Below, piece after piece: positions 1 through 7,693 of a stretch of DNA of 64,000 nt. The notes under the pieces are model-generated. The model had not been told where the DNA came from and made no database searches. It worked only from the letters and a program-made list of their open reading frames with translations. The position numbers and the translations under genes are program-made. Source of the stretch: Paraburkholderia podalyriae (GTDB lineage: Bacteria > Pseudomonadota > Gammaproteobacteria > Burkholderiales > Burkholderiaceae); contig NZ_VZQQ01000029.1 in the NCBI RefSeq assembly GCF_014397785.1, forward strand, positions 1-64,000, given 5' to 3'. Within the stretch, counting starts at the first letter, position 1. The number at the start of each line of letters is the position of its first letter.

Positions 1-129
1 CGACCGCGTGCTACGCATGCATTTCATTCGCCATTCGAGGTGTTCGAACGTATGCTCGCAACCGCTTCCATAACTTCAGCTTCCGTTCATTAACCCGCTG
101 TTGCGCTTCACCTTTGAAACCGCCTCCTG

Positions 130-312
130 TCAAGAGCGACGGCCCTGGTTGTCCCGGAATGCAAGCAACCGCAGGTGGCGGACAATTGTTCCGTAGCTGC
201 CTGTTCCGAGCTCAAGTCGAACGTTTTTTGGACCAATTCGCCGGCGCTGCTTTCGCAGGGACACGCAAGCCCGCACTACGTCGACTGCCGTAATACCTCT
301 TCTTCCTCTCAT
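130..312 (-). CDS. KfrA N-terminal-like small DNA-binding protein
   Basis: A 60-residue basic protein. Residues about 6-48 follow the pattern of the KfrA N-terminal DNA-binding domain: a GIT start, a predicted helix, then LELGTGSYGTIVRHL, which matches the G-T-G/K-S-x-x-T-I-x-R-H-L signature. Plasmid KfrA proteins carry a long coiled coil after this domain. Here the frame ends straight after it, so the protein is either a stand-alone DNA binder or a truncated KfrA. I chose the ATG at 312 because GAGAGG lies six bases upstream; a TTG at 342 is possible. It reads opposite to the other cargo genes of the element. A role in regulation or maintenance of the element is inference. Confidence 0.6.
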   Translation of the reverse strand: MRGRRGITAVDVVRACVSLRKQRRRIGPKNVRLELGTGSYGTIVRHLRLLAFRDNQGRRS

Positions 313-565
313 CCATGGCCTCTCACAAAGTGCCCCCTTCAACAGGCGGGCTCACTGCGTGTAGCGACCAGGCAGAATTTCGTAACCGAAAGTCCGTGCA
401 GGTTCTGAAAACGTACGTCATCCTTCGACCTGGACGCCACAAAACAAGGGCCATCAAATGAGCACAACCTGCCTGGACACAAAATCGGAAGGAGTTCGAA
501 CTGTTATTCACATGTCACCGGCAATGATGACGGCAGCCGTCATCTCCGCCCAGAAGTAGTGCGGA

Positions 566-877
566 TTGAACCTGCGTGAGTGGCTGGACCGCGCGGTTGC
601 CAGTCTTATCGCGGATGACTATCCAGACGGAGCGGCACCATGGTCGGCGCAGTCTGCCGACCTCTTTGCGCAGGTGGCCAGCTGTTCTCCCGAAGTTCTG
701 CATGGACGCTGGGCCCTGCTTTACGAACACGTGCTACTGGAGCGCGACCTATGGCATCACTCGGAACCGACGCAAACAGAAATTGAAGACGGATTTTTGC
801 CAGAGGCGCCCTACATCGTGCCGGCACGGCTGCGGAAGGCTTGGCCGAGGCTGGTTTCAACAGTCTTCGTCCTTTAG
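566..877 (+). CDS. hypothetical protein of the mobile element
   Basis: An open frame of 103 residues beginning at a TTG (566) with no clear Shine-Dalgarno sequence. The product is rich in Trp, Leu and acidic residues in its first 80 residues (for example LREWLDRAVASLIADDYPDG) and looks protein-like. The last 20 residues are more basic and could follow a frame change. I see no signal peptide, membrane segment or known motif. It opens the plus-strand cargo run, 45 bases before the next gene. Coding status rests only on length, composition and position. Confidence 0.35.
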   Translation: MNLREWLDRAVASLIADDYPDGAAPWSAQSADLFAQVASCSPEVLHGRWALLYEHVLLERDLWHHSEPTQTEIEDGFLPEAPYIVPARLRKAWPRLVSTVFVL

Positions 878-922
878 TTGCTGCGAGGACCTGACCTTTC
901 CACGCCACCTCACGACACGCAT

Positions 923-1210
923 ATGAAATACGAAGACTTGTTACGCGATGCACGCAATGATGCCCCGACCGCACCGACGAGAGTACGCGCCGCTTTTGAC
1001 GCCGTATATACGTGCTGCAGGCCACCGCAAGACGGAACCATCGAGCACGCATTGGCGACACCCCGACTGTGCGCCGGCGACGCCGCGCTTGTTAGCAAGC
1101 TGGCCGGCTGGGTGCTGCATGTGGCACCGCTGGGGCCACTGCCCATGTCGCCAGAAGAAGCGGTGGCACTCACCGAGCGTGTTCACAAAGCCGAGAGGGA
1201 CGCATGTTAA
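923..1210 (+). CDS. hypothetical protein, first gene of a coupled cluster
   Basis: A 95-residue protein starting MKYEDLLRDARN. The ATG at 923 is preferred over upstream codons in the same frame because the protein-like sequence begins there. Residues 8-30 are helical and charged and the middle has a CC pair. I do not recognise a family. Its stop codon overlaps the ATG of the next gene by seven bases, so the two are probably translationally coupled. Confidence 0.5.
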   Translation: MKYEDLLRDARNDAPTAPTRVRAAFDAVYTCCRPPQDGTIEHALATPRLCAGDAALVSKLAGWVLHVAPLGPLPMSPEEAVALTERVHKAERDAC

Positions 1211-1668
1211 GGGTCACTATAGAACTTTGGCCAGGCGGCCGCGAGTCGGGCAAACGTGTGATTGCAACGGCGGACATCGCGCGCGTTAAAAATGGCGCAC
1301 TCGCGGACTACGAGGTGGAGCTGCGCGAATCGCTGCTTGATGACATCGGGGTCGGTGAAGTTGCGCATGTCCGCACGTATCCGCGGTGGTCTGCTTCGGT
1401 GTGGGACCTTGTAGGCAGATGTATCGCCGCTGCACTAAACGGGGGCAAAGAGGAACTGCCTGGGCGACCTGTGCTGCCCGAAGTGCCGGTGCATGTCAGC
1501 CGGGACGGCAGAGCGTACGTGCGGTTGCGCGAAATTCCCGAACCGTCTCGCACACTTTTCGAAAACAATCTGCGCGGCTCTGGGTGCCCTTTCGTGCTCG
1601 ATGACCCCGAGCCACGGGACTGCGCGTGGTCGCATGACTGGCAGGACTTTCTGAATGGCTACCGGTAA
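1204..1668 (+). CDS. hypothetical protein of the mobile element
   Basis: A 154-residue soluble protein starting MLRVTIELWPGGRESGKRV, which suggests a beta strand and turn at the N-terminus. Later segments are VPVHVSRDGRAYVRLREIP (about 98-116) and a C-terminal stretch with GSGCPF and WSHDWQDFL. The second half looks like a small separate module with one Cys and several Trp. No known family recognised. It overlaps its upstream neighbour and its TAA shares one base with the ATG of the downstream helix-turn-helix gene (TAATG), so it lies inside a coupled operon. Confidence 0.6.
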   Translation: MLRVTIELWPGGRESGKRVIATADIARVKNGALADYEVELRESLLDDIGVGEVAHVRTYPRWSASVWDLVGRCIAAALNGGKEELPGRPVLPEVPVHVSRDGRAYVRLREIPEPSRTLFENNLRGSGCPFVLDDPEPRDCAWSHDWQDFLNGYR

Positions 1669-1925
1669 TGCGACGCGCAGACCTGCTGTCAGTGTCGGAG
1701 GTCGCGAGGCTACTTTTTGTTAGCCCCCACTATGTGCGCAAAACGCTTATGCGTAGGCATGTCCTACGCCCCGTTTTGGTCATCCGTGGCCGCAAGTTTG
1801 TGCTGCGAGAAAGAGCCGAGGCGTACCGACGCAAGCGGCGGAGAATTGCGTGCAGGGCGCTACGCGAACTGGGGCGGATGCAGCAAGAAGCAGGGCTGTA
1901 CGACAACACAAAAATAGTCAGATGA
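1668..1925 (+). CDS. helix-turn-helix (MerR/excisionase-like) DNA-binding protein
   Basis: An 85-residue, very basic protein. Residues 7-28 (LSVSEVARLLFVSPHYVRKTL) form a helix-turn-helix of the MerR/excisionase type, in which a 'SVSEVA..L.VS...V' helix precedes the recognition helix. The following RPVLVIRGRKFVLRERAEAY resembles the wing and dimer region of such proteins. The C-terminus is a basic helix. Start and stop both overlap neighbouring genes (TAATG upstream, ATGA downstream). It may be an excisionase, a regulator of the operon, or an antitoxin-like partner of the HAD protein encoded next. The sequence cannot decide between these. Confidence 0.65.
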   Translation: MRRADLLSVSEVARLLFVSPHYVRKTLMRRHVLRPVLVIRGRKFVLRERAEAYRRKRRRIACRALRELGRMQQEAGLYDNTKIVR

Positions 1926-2473
1926 GCGTGATTCCTACTCCGCCTCCCGCAGTGCCGCCGCCTGTGACTACCGGCGGTCTGATTCTTTATCTCGATTTTG
2001 ACGGTGTGTTGCACCCCGAAAATGTCCTCATGCGGCCCGGAAAAGGACCATTTATTGAGTCGCCTGATGGACATAAGCTGTTTGAGCACTGCGAGCTGCT
2101 CGAAAAAGTTTTGCTGCCATATCCTGGCGTCAAGATTGTGCTGAGTACGAGTTGGGTGCGTGTGTATAAAAGCGTCGCGCGAGTCGCACGCAAACTGACA
2201 CCCGAACTGCGGGCACGAGTAGTGGGGGCTACGTATCACGAGGCGATGGACCCTGAGTCGTTTAAGCAAGCACCGCGCGGCATACAGATTTGGTCAGACG
2301 TCCTGCGCCGCCAACCGACAGATTGGATAGCGGTAGATGATGACTACCTGCACTGGCCGACATGGTGCCGCGACAAACTTGTCCGCACGCACGAAGTACG
2401 TGGCATCAGCCCGCCGGTCGTGCTGGCAGAGCTGCGCGCGAAGCTCGCGCTGATGCATGGGGAGTCACCATGA
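1922..2473 (+). CDS. HAD-superfamily phosphatase resembling the RNA-repair-associated HAD group
   Basis: A 183-residue protein. After a Pro-rich leader (residues 1-18), residues about 20-33 read LILYLDFDGVLHPE, the HAD motif I with the two aspartates expected at D25 and D27. Motif II is in IVLSTSW, and the acidic motif IV is in DWIAVDDDYLHW. This compact layout with an LYLDFDGVLHP-type motif is typical of HAD domains grouped with 'Swiss Army Knife' RNA-repair proteins. Those domains are known or proposed to remove phosphates from damaged RNA ends. The start overlaps the upstream HTH gene by four bases (ATGA), and the stop overlaps the next ATG. RNA repair, perhaps against tRNA-cleaving defences, is inference; a nucleotidase role is possible. 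Confidence 0.65.
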   Translation: MSVIPTPPPAVPPPVTTGGLILYLDFDGVLHPENVLMRPGKGPFIESPDGHKLFEHCELLEKVLLPYPGVKIVLSTSWVRVYKSVARVARKLTPELRARVVGATYHEAMDPESFKQAPRGIQIWSDVLRRQPTDWIAVDDDYLHWPTWCRDKLVRTHEVRGISPPVVLAELRAKLALMHGESP

Positions 2474-2882
2474 GCACTACAAGCTATAAGGTGCCGGAGC
2501 CGCTCGTAGACACGCGGGTGCGCATTTACGCGGAAAGCATGAGCACGCTTTGCCAGCAATCGCACTCGCGCCCGGTATGTGAGGGGCGGTCGACTATGCT
2601 CGAGGGTACCCCCGTGGCATCAGTGCATTGTTGCGCTGCGCTCGCGGTCTGTCGCGGGACCGTTTCCTGTATCCAGCGCGATAGCTGTAGTTGTCAGGCA
2701 GCGAGCGCTCACTGTGCCTCCCACGCTAACGACCTGGCTCGTTGACATTGCGGTCGCGGACGGTACTGCGCATGCGTGTGTACAGCACGCTACCGAGGGT
2801 CGACGTTGGTTCCATTGCGATTTCGACTACGGACGACGTCATGGCCGTCGCCATCAAAGTTCTTGAAGCTGCCGATGCTTGA
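2470..2882 (+). pseudogene. probable decayed gene split over three frames
   Basis: An ATG at 2470 overlaps the stop of the HAD gene. Its frame gives plausible sequence for about 50 residues (KVPEPLVDTRVRIYAESMST onward) and then becomes Cys-rich. The +1 frame from about 2640 to 2790 reads PPTLTTWLVDIAVADGTAH. A third frame, 2772-2882, reads MRVYSTLPRVDVGSIAIS and ends in TGA overlapping the next gene. Composition suggests one gene of roughly 137 codons with two frame changes. The 2772-2882 piece could instead be a genuine 36-residue ORF. Function unknown. Confidence 0.35.
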
Positions 2883-3189
2883 AATATCGTTTTACGACGG
2901 CGAGTACATAGGCGATGCGGCATTGCTCACGAAGCTCTGCGAAATTGAAGGCAGCGTCGTGCCAGATGGTCTTCCGCCTTACTCAGAGCTGGAGGAAACA
3001 CTGCGCGCGCTTGAGATGTGCGCCGAGCGGTACAGCACACCCCATCCAGTGAGTGAGTGCTTTACCGTTTTCATTGGTCGCGGAACTGACGCCAAGGTCA
3101 AGCCATTGATGCGTCTCGATGTTATGGCTCGCGAAGGCTGCGCCAGCGCAAGCGTGCTGAGTGAAAACAGACCATGCGAGGATACATAA
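2875..3189 (+). CDS. hypothetical protein of the mobile element
   Basis: A 104-residue protein starting MLEISFYDGEYIGD. Residues about 14-55 are acidic and helical (LLTKLCEIEGSVVPDG, then YSELEETLRALEMCAERY). A segment with FTVFIGRGTDAKVKPLMRLD follows. The C-terminus after about residue 85 is less regular and may reflect drift or a shifted frame. It overlaps the preceding fragment by eight bases. No family recognised. The roughly 165 bases after it, before the AbiEi-like gene, contain no convincing gene. Confidence 0.45.
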   Translation: MLEISFYDGEYIGDAALLTKLCEIEGSVVPDGLPPYSELEETLRALEMCAERYSTPHPVSECFTVFIGRGTDAKVKPLMRLDVMAREGCASASVLSENRPCEDT

Positions 3190-3353
3190 AGCGTCGCTTA
3201 CGACTCAAACGACGACGTCGTGACGATTGTGACCAAAGTACTAACGAGCCTTGTTCAATGACGCCGATGCTAACCACGCTATCGGCGCAAGCAAAGGCCT
3301 GCCTGGCACTCGAGATTTGTTAGCCACACTTCTTGTGTGCATGGGAACCAAGC

Positions 3354-3788
3354 ATGATGAAACTCGAAGACCGCGTCATGCGCTTCATTGCAAGGCGGCA
3401 CAGCGTCGTAATTCTGCGGTCAGAGCTCGCGCAATTGGGGAGCCCTGCGCAACTAAGCCGCGTCTTATCCAATCTGGTCAAGACCAAAAAACTGGTGCGA
3501 GTCAGCGTGGGAATTTACGCCAAAACGCGGCTCAATAAATTCACGCATGAGCTTGCGCCGGCCGCTACGTTTGAGGAAATAGCAGCAGAAGTTTTCCGGA
3601 AGCCAGGAATCAATATCGCTCATGGCAAGTTGGCTCGCGACTACAACGCAAGCAAAACGACTCAGGTGCCAATGCTTGCGATAGTAGATACGGGGCGACG
3701 TCGCATCACGCGGCGAATTTCTCTGGGAAGCAGGTTTATCACCTACGAGCGAAGCGGCGCACACCGGCGTAAGGAGCAGCAACCATGA
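3354..3788 (+). CDS. AbiEi-family (DUF6088-type) antitoxin-like protein
   Basis: A 144-residue protein that matches the type IV antitoxin AbiEi-like group in layout. Residues 1-60 are a winged-helix DNA-binding region (LEDRVMRFIARR, then LSRVLSNLVKTKKLVRVSVG, then IYAKTR). Residues 70-135 are a second part ending ITRRISLGSRFITYER. AbiEi proteins neutralise AbiEii nucleotidyltransferase toxins by repressing transcription, and give abortive infection against phage. No AbiEii-like gene is adjacent, so this is an orphan or acts with the small gene encoded next. The start is ATG 3354 or 3357; GGGA lies seven to ten bases upstream. Its stop overlaps the next ATG (ATGA). Confidence 0.7.
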   Translation: MMKLEDRVMRFIARRHSVVILRSELAQLGSPAQLSRVLSNLVKTKKLVRVSVGIYAKTRLNKFTHELAPAATFEEIAAEVFRKPGINIAHGKLARDYNASKTTQVPMLAIVDTGRRRITRRISLGSRFITYERSGAHRRKEQQP

Positions 3789-4078
3789 AAGTACGAGACA
3801 TTCTGTGTCGCTTGCAGGAAGCAGACCCCGAGGCCGTGGTCCTCTACCTAGCGCCGTACGCCGACGCCGACGACGGCGAAGCGGAAGAAATCTGCGACGT
3901 GGTCCTTGTGCCTGACGCGTGGAGATGCGAGCGTCACCGGTGTGGCGACGGATGTTTTTCGCATATACATCACCCCGCCACCGGCGGCCTTTCTTTGGGC
4001 TGGGACCAAAATACCGATGAGCAATGGCTTGAACAAGTGGTCATCCTGTCATCAGTGCAGCGAGGTCAACATGGCTGA
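3785..4078 (+). CDS. hypothetical protein paired with the AbiEi-like gene
   Basis: A 97-residue acidic protein starting MKVRDILCRLQEADPEAVVL. The N-terminal helix and strand followed by an Asp/Glu-rich stretch (YADADDGEAEEICDVV, about 27-42) is a recognisable pattern of small hypothetical proteins encoded beside AbiEi-like genes. A CERHRCGDGCFSHIHH segment (about 48-63) has Cys and His residues that could bind metal, but the spacing fits no motif I can name. It starts inside the stop of the AbiEi-like gene, so the two are coupled. Whether it replaces the missing toxin is unknown. Confidence 0.6.
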   Translation: MKVRDILCRLQEADPEAVVLYLAPYADADDGEAEEICDVVLVPDAWRCERHRCGDGCFSHIHHPATGGLSLGWDQNTDEQWLEQVVILSSVQRGQHG

Positions 4079-4145
4079 CAGTGGCTGGGACATTGCGATG
4101 CGCCGCATCGACGCGGAGTACGACCTCGCTCAATTTGTCGCCTAA
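4071..4145 (+). CDS. possible 24-residue peptide
   Basis: A 25-codon frame from an ATG overlapping the previous gene by eight bases, ending in TAA seven bases before the next start. The product (MADSGWDIAMRRIDAEYDLA and four more residues) is acidic and helical. Position and overlap are the only support; it may be a coupling ORF or chance. Confidence 0.2.
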   Translation: MADSGWDIAMRRIDAEYDLAQFVA

Positions 4146-4151
4146 TCGCTT

Positions 4152-4984
4152 GTGCGCAAAATCGCGGCGAACGGTTTCCGGCTACCGGCGGCAGACCGCG
4201 TTAAGTTTCAGCAGTTGCCCGACGACGTGATTGAGCGCATCGAAAGACTCGTTCGCGATGCATACCTTGATGCCGGTGAAGACGTTGGAGGCGAAGTCTT
4301 GCGTAAGCACTTATGGCAGCAGGTCCTAACTGCTCGACGCAAAATGGTCGCAAATGGTCAACTGATTTCAAAAAACCTATTCCGCGAACGCCTCGGCCTG
4401 ACCGAGCGAAGGCTTACCACGACAGATTGCAGGCAATCTGCCGCATCCTCGTTCCCGCACCTGCTGGGAGTCGCCTCCACTTTCTGTCGTCGACACGAGG
4501 CAGCCTGAGCGGACGAAGCCCGGTGCAGATGCTTGATGACGACGATGATTTCAAACGACTGCGACAAGTGGCTGCAGCGTGGGCGGCCGAGTGGTCGCGC
4601 ACGTCTGTCAAAGTCTACGAAGGCATGCACGAGACTGAACCGAATGGCGCCACGCAGTTGTACACGGCAAGCGCGGAAATCGACCCGCGCCGGCCGCTGG
4701 GGAACGTGCGTCAGAGGCGCTACACGCGGGAGGATACGAACGGCCGGTAGGTCCATATCCTGACGTTCGAAAATTTACCCTCTTTGTTGAGCGACAAACA
4801 GCCGGAGATGCTACGCCGACGCAGGAGGCTTGCGTGCAAATCGTTGTGGACGGCGATGACATCCGGGTCCGCATCGTCGCTGCCCCGGGGCACTGTGCTG
4901 CATTCAGAAACGGTACCTGGTGGCAAGCACGAGAGTTTCATCGACATTGCTAAGCGTGTCATCGGCTATCTCTTCAAGCACTGA
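4152..4984 (+). pseudogene. frameshifted regulator-like gene
   Basis: One gene can be followed through four frame segments. It starts at a GTG (4152) with a helical N-terminus (DDVIERIERLVRDAYLDAGE, then VLTARRKMVANGQLIS). Near 4400 it moves to another frame with LQAICRILVPAPAGSRLHFL and FKRLRQVAAAWAAEW. Near 4702 it shifts again to ERASEALHAGGYERPVGPYP, then DVRKFTLFVERQTAGD and VQIVVDGDDIRVRIVAAPG. Near 4895 it returns to HSETVPGGKHESFIDIAKRV and stops at 4982. The intact product would be about 275 residues. No internal start rescues a full domain. Function not recognised; the first part resembles a DNA-binding helical domain. Confidence 0.6.
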
Positions 4985-4993
4985 CCATCGACT

Positions 4994-5593
4994 GTGAGTG
5001 CGCATAGGAAAATGAAAAATCCTAACGAACCGGTGGCAATCGGAGTAACTGTAAGTGAGAAAGATTTCGCGGTCTCGTTGAAGGATGGACGCATATTTCG
5101 AGTTCCCTGGCGATGGTTTCCCCGCTTGCTGGCAGCGACGCCCGAGCAGCGAAGCCAGGTTCGAGTCTCCGCATCCGGCGCAGAGTTGCACTGGGACCAA
5201 CTTAACGAGGACATCAGCGCCAGCGGACTGATGCGTGACTACGAGCAACTTCTACTGGAGGAGCAGTTGGGCTCTCAGGTCCCCAACGATTTTCCGTGCG
5301 ACACGACGCCCGCATCACTGTCCGGCACACAGCCGAAACTCGCCGGGCGGATAATTGCAGGACGGTTTGTTGTCGGTCTAACGGCGCCAGAACGATTCGA
5401 ACGCTGGGATTTGTGCGAGGACCTCGCGCAGCAGCTTGTTCAAAAAACCCTAAAAGATGCAGCTAAATATCCGCATCATCCGCACGACGTCACACTGCGG
5501 CGGATGAGGAGGGCGATTGAACGCAAAGGGTGGACAAGCGTCGTCGAAACGGATTGGTTGATGGAACGGTTGGGCATCCTGCTCGGCTGGTAG
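4994..5593 (+). CDS. DUF2442 protein with an extra C-terminal domain
   Basis: A 199-residue protein. Residues about 15-80 match DUF2442: a strand-rich segment DFAVSLKDGRIFRVPWRWFP, then LLAATPEQRSQV, then GAELHWDQLNEDISASGL. Stand-alone DUF2442 proteins are usually about 80-100 residues and occur beside toxin-antitoxin-like genes. This one has a further ~95 residues (AGRIIAGRFVVGLTAPERFE, then DLCEDLAQQLVQKTLKD) that I do not recognise. The start is GTG 4994, or ATG 5012 with AGGAA only one base upstream. It follows the broken regulator by nine bases. Confidence 0.65.
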   Translation: MSAHRKMKNPNEPVAIGVTVSEKDFAVSLKDGRIFRVPWRWFPRLLAATPEQRSQVRVSASGAELHWDQLNEDISASGLMRDYEQLLLEEQLGSQVPNDFPCDTTPASLSGTQPKLAGRIIAGRFVVGLTAPERFERWDLCEDLAQQLVQKTLKDAAKYPHHPHDVTLRRMRRAIERKGWTSVVETDWLMERLGILLGW

Positions 5594-5616
5594 CAGAACC
5601 TCACACGGACACTTAT

Positions 5617-5730
5617 ATGCACATCGACTTGTGGCAGGTTTGGCGTGAGAACTCGCTGTTGCTCGCGATACCGGTGTGCGCGGCAGTCGTCGGGCACGCA
5701 ATCGGCCGACTCATTCGCGGTCGCAGATGA
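5617..5730 (+). CDS. small single-span membrane protein
   Basis: A 37-residue protein starting MHIDLWQVWRENSLLL. Residues about 12-30 are a hydrophobic span (LLLAIPVCAAVVGHAIGRL) followed by the basic tail IRGRR, so the N-terminus probably faces outward. It lies 23 bases after the DUF2442 gene and may share its transcript. Small membrane proteins of this form occur in phages and islands; no function can be given. Confidence 0.4.
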   Translation: MHIDLWQVWRENSLLLAIPVCAAVVGHAIGRLIRGRR

Positions 5731-6199
5731 CACTCTCTGGACTCCCACGTCGGCTCAATGGCTTTACGTCCGCAAAATCGTGTCCGTTGGTGAGCGACTC
5801 CATATGGGCAGCAGGAAGCGATGCAGAAAGGTACTCATCTGTTGCGTGAAGACGGCGCAATTTACTGACGACGCTCCTTGGAACACGGTCATCTGCATAA
5901 CGCAGTTGTCCTTGATTCGCGACCAGCGTGTCAGCCATTTGTCGTAGCACATTCCCGCACAGGCGCCAGCCGCCAACGACCCTTCGCCCCGCCGGGCGGC
6001 CCGCCAGGCTTTCTCGCACTTCCTATGGTCGCATCATGCGACCCATGCTCGCCCAAACCCCGTCAATAATAACAGGCTCAAGAAGCACGCTCTCCCCCGC
6101 ACATCGACGCGATATTGCGCGCTACGTGTAGCGAGTGACCATGAGGGGCCCAGCGCATGCCTACTGACGCTGGAAACTGGTGGGCATACTCAAGGTGTC
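5731..6199. other. region without a recognisable gene
   Basis: About 470 bases between the cargo and the 3' end of the integrase gene. Open frames on both strands are short, overlap each other and give low-complexity or basic translations. A frame from 5727 overlaps the previous stop but yields only 40 residues. I see no clear repeat, promoter or terminator. Confidence 0.5.
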
Positions 6200-7693
6200 T
6201 CAGGTGCTGGTAGCCGGCAACAAACGCTGAAGAGCCAGTTCTTCGCCGCTAGCGGGCAGGTCGATGAGTTTTAGGTTCTCTGGGTCATACTGGGTCAGGA
6301 TGGAGCGAGTCCGCTCAGACAAGGGCTTGCGCCGAGCGAGTTCCAGCATGAAATCCGTGACCGTATTCGATAATGCTCGCAAGTGGCTCAACTTTTCTCC
6401 GATATACCGACGAGTTATGGCATCTTGCGTGACAACCATTCCCTCGGCAGAGACCGCCCATCTATGCGTGAGCAAAGCGCCTACCTTGCGCGTGTTGTAG
6501 TCGAAGCATAGATTGGCGACAGTGGCAAACGTTCGACGCAAGTCTTGTGGGCACGACCGAAAATTGAACTCTTCGGAGACGGCCTTCATCGCGTCATGCA
6601 TGCGGCTTTGATGCGGATAAGACTTGCCATGGTGTGCCGGAAATACATAGTCGCCATCGCTCTGTTTACGTTGCTCAAATCGTCTCTTCAAAAGCTCGAG
6701 AACGAAATCACTGAGCGGCAGAATTCCCGTGAAGCCCTTCCAGCCCGGCTGTTTTGGTTGAACGAAATAGAAGCCTTCGAAATCAATCTGGTCCCACCGC
6801 AATCCCAAGCCAGCCAGCAAACGTGTGCCCGTCATCATGACAAGCGTGACTGCATCTTTCGAACTCTGTCGGCTCAGTCCGGCGTCAATGGCGTCAAACA
6901 GATGCGGGAGGTTGACCGTGTCTACGTGCCGCTTCTTCTCCGGCGGTTTTGGCAACACGCGAAGATAGCGAGCGTTGTTCATCGGATTGGAGTCCAGCAC
7001 TCTCAGTGCAACGCCCATCCCGTAAATACCGGAAATAATACTTTGGCAGTTTCTCGCCTTCGACAGACTCTTGCCCTTAATCCGCACCAAGAGTTGCATC
7101 CACTGCATGACTTTCGTATCTGCAAGATTCCATTGCGAAGGGGGGGTTTTAAACCCTTCCTCGGCCAAGAGGTTCTTCCGGAGATATTGGTTAAACACCT
7201 TCTCGTAGTTTGTCTTGGTCTCCTTTTCTAGCGGCTCGTTCTTCAAAGTTATCCGATTCGCGAGGTAATAACGGAATCCGTCCTCCAGCGTGTCGAAATG
7301 CGTACGGTCAGATTCTTCCCGTCGCTCAGATTCGGACTTCGCTGCGTCGCCTTTAATCCTCGCGACCTCTGCTTTCGCCTGCTCGTAGTCCAGCGTTACC
7401 CGACCGTCGCCGTCTGCAGCGACTGCCGCGTACTTAAGGGTTCCTTCCCTGAGCAGTCCATCCTTGTCGCGGAATCTGTAGTACCAAACGGCCTTCTTGA
7501 GCGGCGACACACGTATCTGTAACGAGGTCGGATTTGAATCTGTCTTCCGGCCAGGTTTCATCAGTGCGGCTGTGAGAGCCGACTTCGTCCCGAAGTTCAC
7601 TTTAGTTGTGCTCCGACGACCACCCTCGTCTGGATTCTCTTTCGGCACGGTTTTCCCCAAAGGCGTCGAATATTTCCCACAATTTTCCCACAA
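6200..7693 (-). CDS. tyrosine recombinase / integrase
   Basis: A 497-residue site-specific recombinase, within the normal length for island and phage integrases. Residues 1-130 look like an arm-binding domain (LQIRVSPLKKAVWYYRFRDK). Residues about 133-245 are a SAM-like core-binding domain, and 255-440 the catalytic domain. Catalytic residues can be placed at R291 (MMTGTR), R386 (PQDLRRTF), H410 (ALLTHRW) and Y430 (ITRRYIGEKL). The first His of the usual HxxR box is Gln (Q383), a variation tolerated in some integrases. The start lies about 100 bases from the tRNA-Leu fragment and the gene reads into the element, the usual place for the enzyme that made this junction. Confidence 0.9.
   Translation of the reverse strand: MWENCGKYSTPLGKTVPKENPDEGGRRSTTKVNFGTKSALTAALMKPGRKTDSNPTSLQIRVSPLKKAVWYYRFRDKDGLLREGTLKYAAVAADGDGRVTLDYEQAKAEVARIKGDAAKSESERREESDRTHFDTLEDGFRYYLANRITLKNEPLEKETKTNYEKVFNQYLRKNLLAEEGFKTPPSQWNLADTKVMQWMQLLVRIKGKSLSKARNCQSIISGIYGMGVALRVLDSNPMNNARYLRVLPKPPEKKRHVDTVNLPHLFDAIDAGLSRQSSKDAVTLVMMTGTRLLAGLGLRWDQIDFEGFYFVQPKQPGWKGFTGILPLSDFVLELLKRRFEQRKQSDGDYVFPAHHGKSYPHQSRMHDAMKAVSEEFNFRSCPQDLRRTFATVANLCFDYNTRKVGALLTHRWAVSAEGMVVTQDAITRRYIGEKLSHLRALSNTVTDFMLELARRKPLSERTRSILTQYDPENLKLIDLPASGEELALQRLLPATST

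Noticed and set aside
4152..4984. Programmed frameshifting to explain the frame changes
   Set aside because: At least three shifts in both directions with no slippery heptamer seen; decay or sequencing error is simpler.
5727..5846. A 40-residue gene overlapping the small membrane protein gene
   Set aside because: Only the ATGA overlap supports it; the translation has no protein-like features.
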